A stretch of DNA of 39,880 bases from Acanthaster planci (lineage: Eukaryota > Echinodermata > Asteroidea > Valvatida > Acanthasteridae): positions 554,655 to 594,534 of the forward strand of contig NW_019091362.1 in the NCBI RefSeq assembly GCF_001949145.1, in the 5' to 3' direction. Under the pieces are notes generated by a model that worked only from the letters and a program-made list of their open reading frames with translations, was not told the origin of the DNA and did not search any database. The translations under genes were made by a program, and so were the position numbers. Below are positions 36,095-39,880 of the stretch, in pieces (position 1 is the first letter of the stretch; every line of letters starts with the position of its first letter).

Positions 36095-39000
36095 ATGTTG
36101 GCTGTTCCTCACGGCTGTCTGCCTAACCCCATCAGTACCAGAGCCATGCACGTAGTTGAAAAACCTGCAGAATCCATCCACCATTCCTACCCCTCCACCT
36201 CACCCCGATTCCTTACACCGCTCATCTCCCCTCATCCTAATACCTGCCTCCCCTAGCCCCCCAAAAAACCTGCTCTCACTCCAGACTTTGATTTCCATGG
36301 TTTTCTGTAGGGGCCGTGTACAGTGTGAAACATGAATAATATGTTGCCATGGCATCCTTTGCTGTTGATGAACCAGAACCTTACCCAGCACTAACCCCCC
36401 CTCGACTGATACATGAACATCACCCTCACTCTACCGCACATTTCAAAAGCAAACCAGTTTCTCTCTTTGCAAGGACAGTATGCGTGTTCTAATTTGTTTT
36501 CAATCCAGTGACTACTTACGTGTACCTTACTTCAACTTTCTTAGAAAGTTGTACATCACCTACCAACCTGCCTCAGTGATCTCAAGCAAAAGGTTTAGTG
36601 CAAAAGAGCTGAGGTCCTTGGGAACAACATTACAAAAAAACAATGTGGCCAATTTTGTAGCTTCTCAAATGGCTTTTACTCTCCCAAATGGGACTGTCAA
36701 ATCCCCTTGTTCTCTGAAAATGGTAATTTATTGGCAACAATGCATCAAATGTCCCAATTATGGCATCGAGAATGTCCGCCTTTTGGCCCCATGAAATGAC
36801 TTCTTACTGCCATATTAGATTTGCTTGGCACCATGGGCCTGCAGGTAATTTTCTGAGCATAAAGCCATTTGGCTACGAGACCATGTACCGTGTGCCCAAC
36901 ACTTTCTGAAACCTTGGAGAGATCGTCCAGGTGGGGTTCCAACCAACGTCATCCTTCCCGAGTGTTGTAGTCCCTTAATCTGGATGGATTGCAAAGAATG
37001 AAAATCATTAGAAGTGTTTCCCAGCTTGTTCCCTGCACATTGAGAAGACAAGTGGAAAAAGTTGTGTCAAAATTTCTCTGCTGCATCTTGAAATTACGCA
37101 GGACTCTATAGCTAGTGGCGACAGCCACCATCATACATGTAGACTCCCGTGTAATTTCAGGCTGCAGCCAAAAATTAAACACGGCAGTTGTCTCAGTGGG
37201 AAGCAAGTGCAGTGTTTGTATTAGATCGTAGCAGTGTCATTTTACATGTAAATTACAACTGCTATGAAAGTCAGTTCTTTTTCCCAGTTGCCAGCTCTCT
37301 GTACAAACAGAAGCTGTCATTGTTATACACAGCAACGGCAGTCCTTTGGTAACGATAGGAACACACTGCGTGCATGAACATGTTCTATGTTTGATGCAGG
37401 CCATGATGAGCATGCGTGACAAATCTTTGTTAGAATGTAGGGTCTTTCACAGCCTCTCCTTCCTTCGTCAGTGAGATGGTGTTTTGCGGGTAGTTATCAA
37501 CGCTGACCTTTGTTTGAACTTACATTCTCTTTAAATTACACTGTGTGATGGTACGACAGAGCAGTCTATTTTTATCACAAGTCCAAATATCATGCTACAC
37601 CTGCCGATTGTGGCGTAATGGTTCCTTTTTTCCTCTTGCCCCTAGTTCCACCTGTCTCACACTGGCCTCCAAAGACCAACCATCTGTTAAATTGTTGCCT
37701 GTGTCATCAGGGTGTCGTAATTTTGTTATCTTCCTTTTTAAAAATCAAACCAATTACCTCAAGTGCAGATCCAGGTTATGTTTTGGTTTCTGAGGTAGTT
37801 TGTTGTCAGTTTCTTTGTGTCTCCATGGAGCTGTGATCAGTCAAGGAGGAGAGAATTGTTCACATTTACCCAATCAATCAGTCAATCGGTTGGAAGACCT
37901 GTGGTTGTGTTCTCTTCATTACTGGAAAACAAATCAATCGAGATTGTAAATTATTGATGGACTAGTACAGTGAATGTTTCCGGTCTGCAGTCTGCACAAT
38001 CATCAGTTTAGTATGTATCCTGCAGTGGAATTAAATCATCTATCTGACAATTTTAGCCAGCTTGCAAGTATGTTGATGTTAAACACTCAGGATAAAAAAA
38101 AAAAGAAGTAACAAAAGAGAAGCACACAAAGCAGCATTAAAATATGATGGAAACCTGCAATTGAGGTGTACACTGCTACAATTTTAACATTATGTCTCAT
38201 TCAGTATCAAATACTTTGAGGAAGTAACCCCAAATAAAAAATAAATAGAAAGAAAAAAGAATTAGTGAAGCCTTAGTGTCCAAACCATTTTCCCAGCTAA
38301 ATTTAGCAAGTTATTATACTCGTGTCTTGATTTGGTTACAGAAGAAATGTCCAATGTATATTTCTTTACAGTAATGGCACACTTCTCGGTATGAAAGGGC
38401 ATGGGTTCAGCTCTATCGACAAGAAGGTCTTTCAGACTTATTTTAATTGTTCAAGATCCCAGCAGGTGCAACTTCCCGCCTGTAATTTGACAAAAACAAA
38501 CATGCCTTAATTGCATCTTTATTCTTGGAATTTACTGTATGTAAGACCCTTCAGACAATATTTTGAAGTAACTAAAATCCCATGTTGTTTGACTGCCTAT
38601 CAAAAATAGACCAGAGTTTGATGTAATGGTGCTCTGGGTTACAAAATTTTTGTAAAGAGGGATCTACCAAATATATACTTGTGCGTTATTTGATCCCCAT
38701 ATCTGCATAGTACTACAATTACTAGAAATACAAGGCATTAGTAACAAATATAGAGCCTGCTTTTTACCCATGGAGTTATGATTACTCTTGACTGTCTGCT
38801 TGTTTGTATTTAGAGCAATGCTAGATCACATTCACTGGAGGAACTACGGGTAGATCATAATCTGTTAAGTTTTTTTTTTTTTTAAGCGGAGGAAAACAAG
38901 ATTGAAATCAGAGGCATGGTCTGATTTTTTTTTTTTTCAGTTTGTTTCATGTGTCAGTCAGAAACACTGTGGGGGCCTATTACAGTCTGAGGGTAGCATT

Positions 39001-39880
39001 TCCATTGAAGTCTGTGGAGTGTAGGATATTATGTATGACTTGAGTACTGCCGTTCTTGTGGGTGCGTGTTTTGGGATGCAAGCCACTCGATATATCAAGT
39101 TTTGTCTTGGAAACTGTGTTGCTGGGGCAATAGATGGATCCCGATACGACGTTTTTAGCGTCGATCTGCACTCTTCCGCGTTTGAAAACGAGGCTGTATG
39201 TGTCAGCTTCAATTCTTAATACGATCAGACGATTGAAAGTAAGGAGTCAAGACACAAAATACTTAAAGGTATGTTAAATTCAAACTTTTCAGGCTGCAAA
39301 TTTTTGCGGAAGAGTCTTTCAGGATGACTCAACACGTAAAATTAAAAGAAAAAATAACGACAATTGACGGCTAACTAACGTACCAGCGATGGTCGTGTAT
39401 TTTGTGCAGTGGGCGTAGTTTAAACTGAAGTGGCGTCACGTCACACAAACCGGATAGTGCATGTACTGTGTGGACTCCACGGGCGCGCATGACAAAGTTC
39501 CACATAGAGAGCCTCGGTTTCGATGCAGATATGTGCAGATGGCGCTTATGTGAAATCCCTCTATTCCTTGATGCTACACAGAGCCCTTCTGAACAAAATG
39601 TACAGATTCAGTTACTTTTTTTGACAATATTATCATATCACTGAGTCCCACACAAGTCCTAAGGCTATTTTTCTCGGGAATTTTCTTTGAGTTTGCTATC
39701 CCACCTGAGCACAACCAAGAGAGGGCGCAATTTTTTGAGGCTCCTTTGGAGGGAACTGCACTTTGCTGGTTCGCCACTAACTATGACATGTATGCATTGC
39801 AGTCATGTTACTACAAACAACATTAACCACTTCCTGCCGGGGACTCCGGGATCGGAGACGTATGGTTTATATGGGTGGCC
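36095..39880. other. Non-coding intron stretch
   Basis: There is a C/T-rich tract at about 36180-36290 (CCCCTCCACCTC, CCTCCCCTAGCCCCCC). TACATGTA occurs at 37134 and 37243. Homopolymers include an A-run at 38094-38104, a T-run at 38871-38883 and another at 38927-38938. CpG-richer sequence spans about 39130-39190 and 39360-39560 (e.g. GGGCGCGCATGAC). A frame at 39031-39219 has no recognised domain. No PDZ exon was seen. Confidence 0.5.

Larger units (their letters stand above)
32596..39880 (+). other. Downstream intron sequence of the PPP1R9-like gene (partial)
   Basis: The stretch begins with the GT donor. No PDZ-encoding exon (expected soon after LEK, with a GLGISI(I/V)GMG-type motif) was recognised before the window ends, so the intron is probably longer than 7.2 kb. 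It contains one SINE remnant, two CpG-richer patches and a C-rich tract. Confidence 0.7.

Noticed and set aside
37600-37665. Possible third family A SINE head (GTGGCGTAATGGTTCC…)
   Set aside because: A-box-like words resemble the family, but there is no B-box and no body similarity. The match is too short to support.
1-39880. Endogenous retroelement or virus coding remnants
   Set aside because: No reverse transcriptase, integrase, protease, capsid or transposase motifs were seen in any listed frame or while reading.

Overview
This window is non-coding-rich animal nuclear DNA, almost certainly from a marine invertebrate. It is AT-rich and has no operon-like gene packing. It carries tRNA-derived SINEs, foldback/MITE-like elements, minisatellites and one short spliced coding exon. 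The excess of the octamer TACATGTA, scattered TAGGCCTA palindromes and the two SINE types recall echinoderm and other marine deuterostome genomes. That placement is inference from memory, and the species cannot be named from this sequence.

The only protein-coding segment I can defend is a 133-nt internal exon on the + strand at 32463-32595. It has a clean acceptor (…TTTTACCTGTAG) and donor (AAG|GTAAAC). Its 44 residues match the conserved stretch of neurabin/spinophilin (PPP1R9 family) between the protein phosphatase 1 docking motif and the PDZ domain. The rest of the window is therefore read as introns of this gene: at least 32 kb upstream (one intron, or several with exons I could not see) and at least 7.3 kb downstream. 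The RVxF-bearing exon and the PDZ exons were not found here.

Layout: 1-1807 intron; 1808-2100 49-bp minisatellite (6 units); 2916-3110 65-bp tandem repeat (3 units); 3793-4021 Tc1/mariner-like MITE; 8.1-11.2 kb densest cluster of TACATGTA; 12222-12347 short element with 39-bp inverted ends and TA flanks; 18441-18506 33-bp duplication; about 18944-19194 foldback element; 21758-22072 higher-order CCCAA-rich repeat with a G-quadruplex-capable complement; 28736-29010 SINE (+) and 29771-30034 the same SINE family (-); 32463-32595 neurabin/spinophilin exon; 33.8-34.4 kb CpG-richer patch; 36000-36094 a second SINE type (-); 39.1-39.6 kb CpG-richer patch. The longer open frames elsewhere (up to 141 codons) look like chance or antisense repeat frames.

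I saw no reverse transcriptase, transposase, viral gene, CRISPR array or functional tRNA/rRNA gene. I did not find a new multi-gene system. The points most worth a second look are the very strong TACATGTA enrichment, the inverted SINE pair 2.4 kb upstream of the exon, the two compact inverted-repeat elements, and the CCCAA higher-order array.
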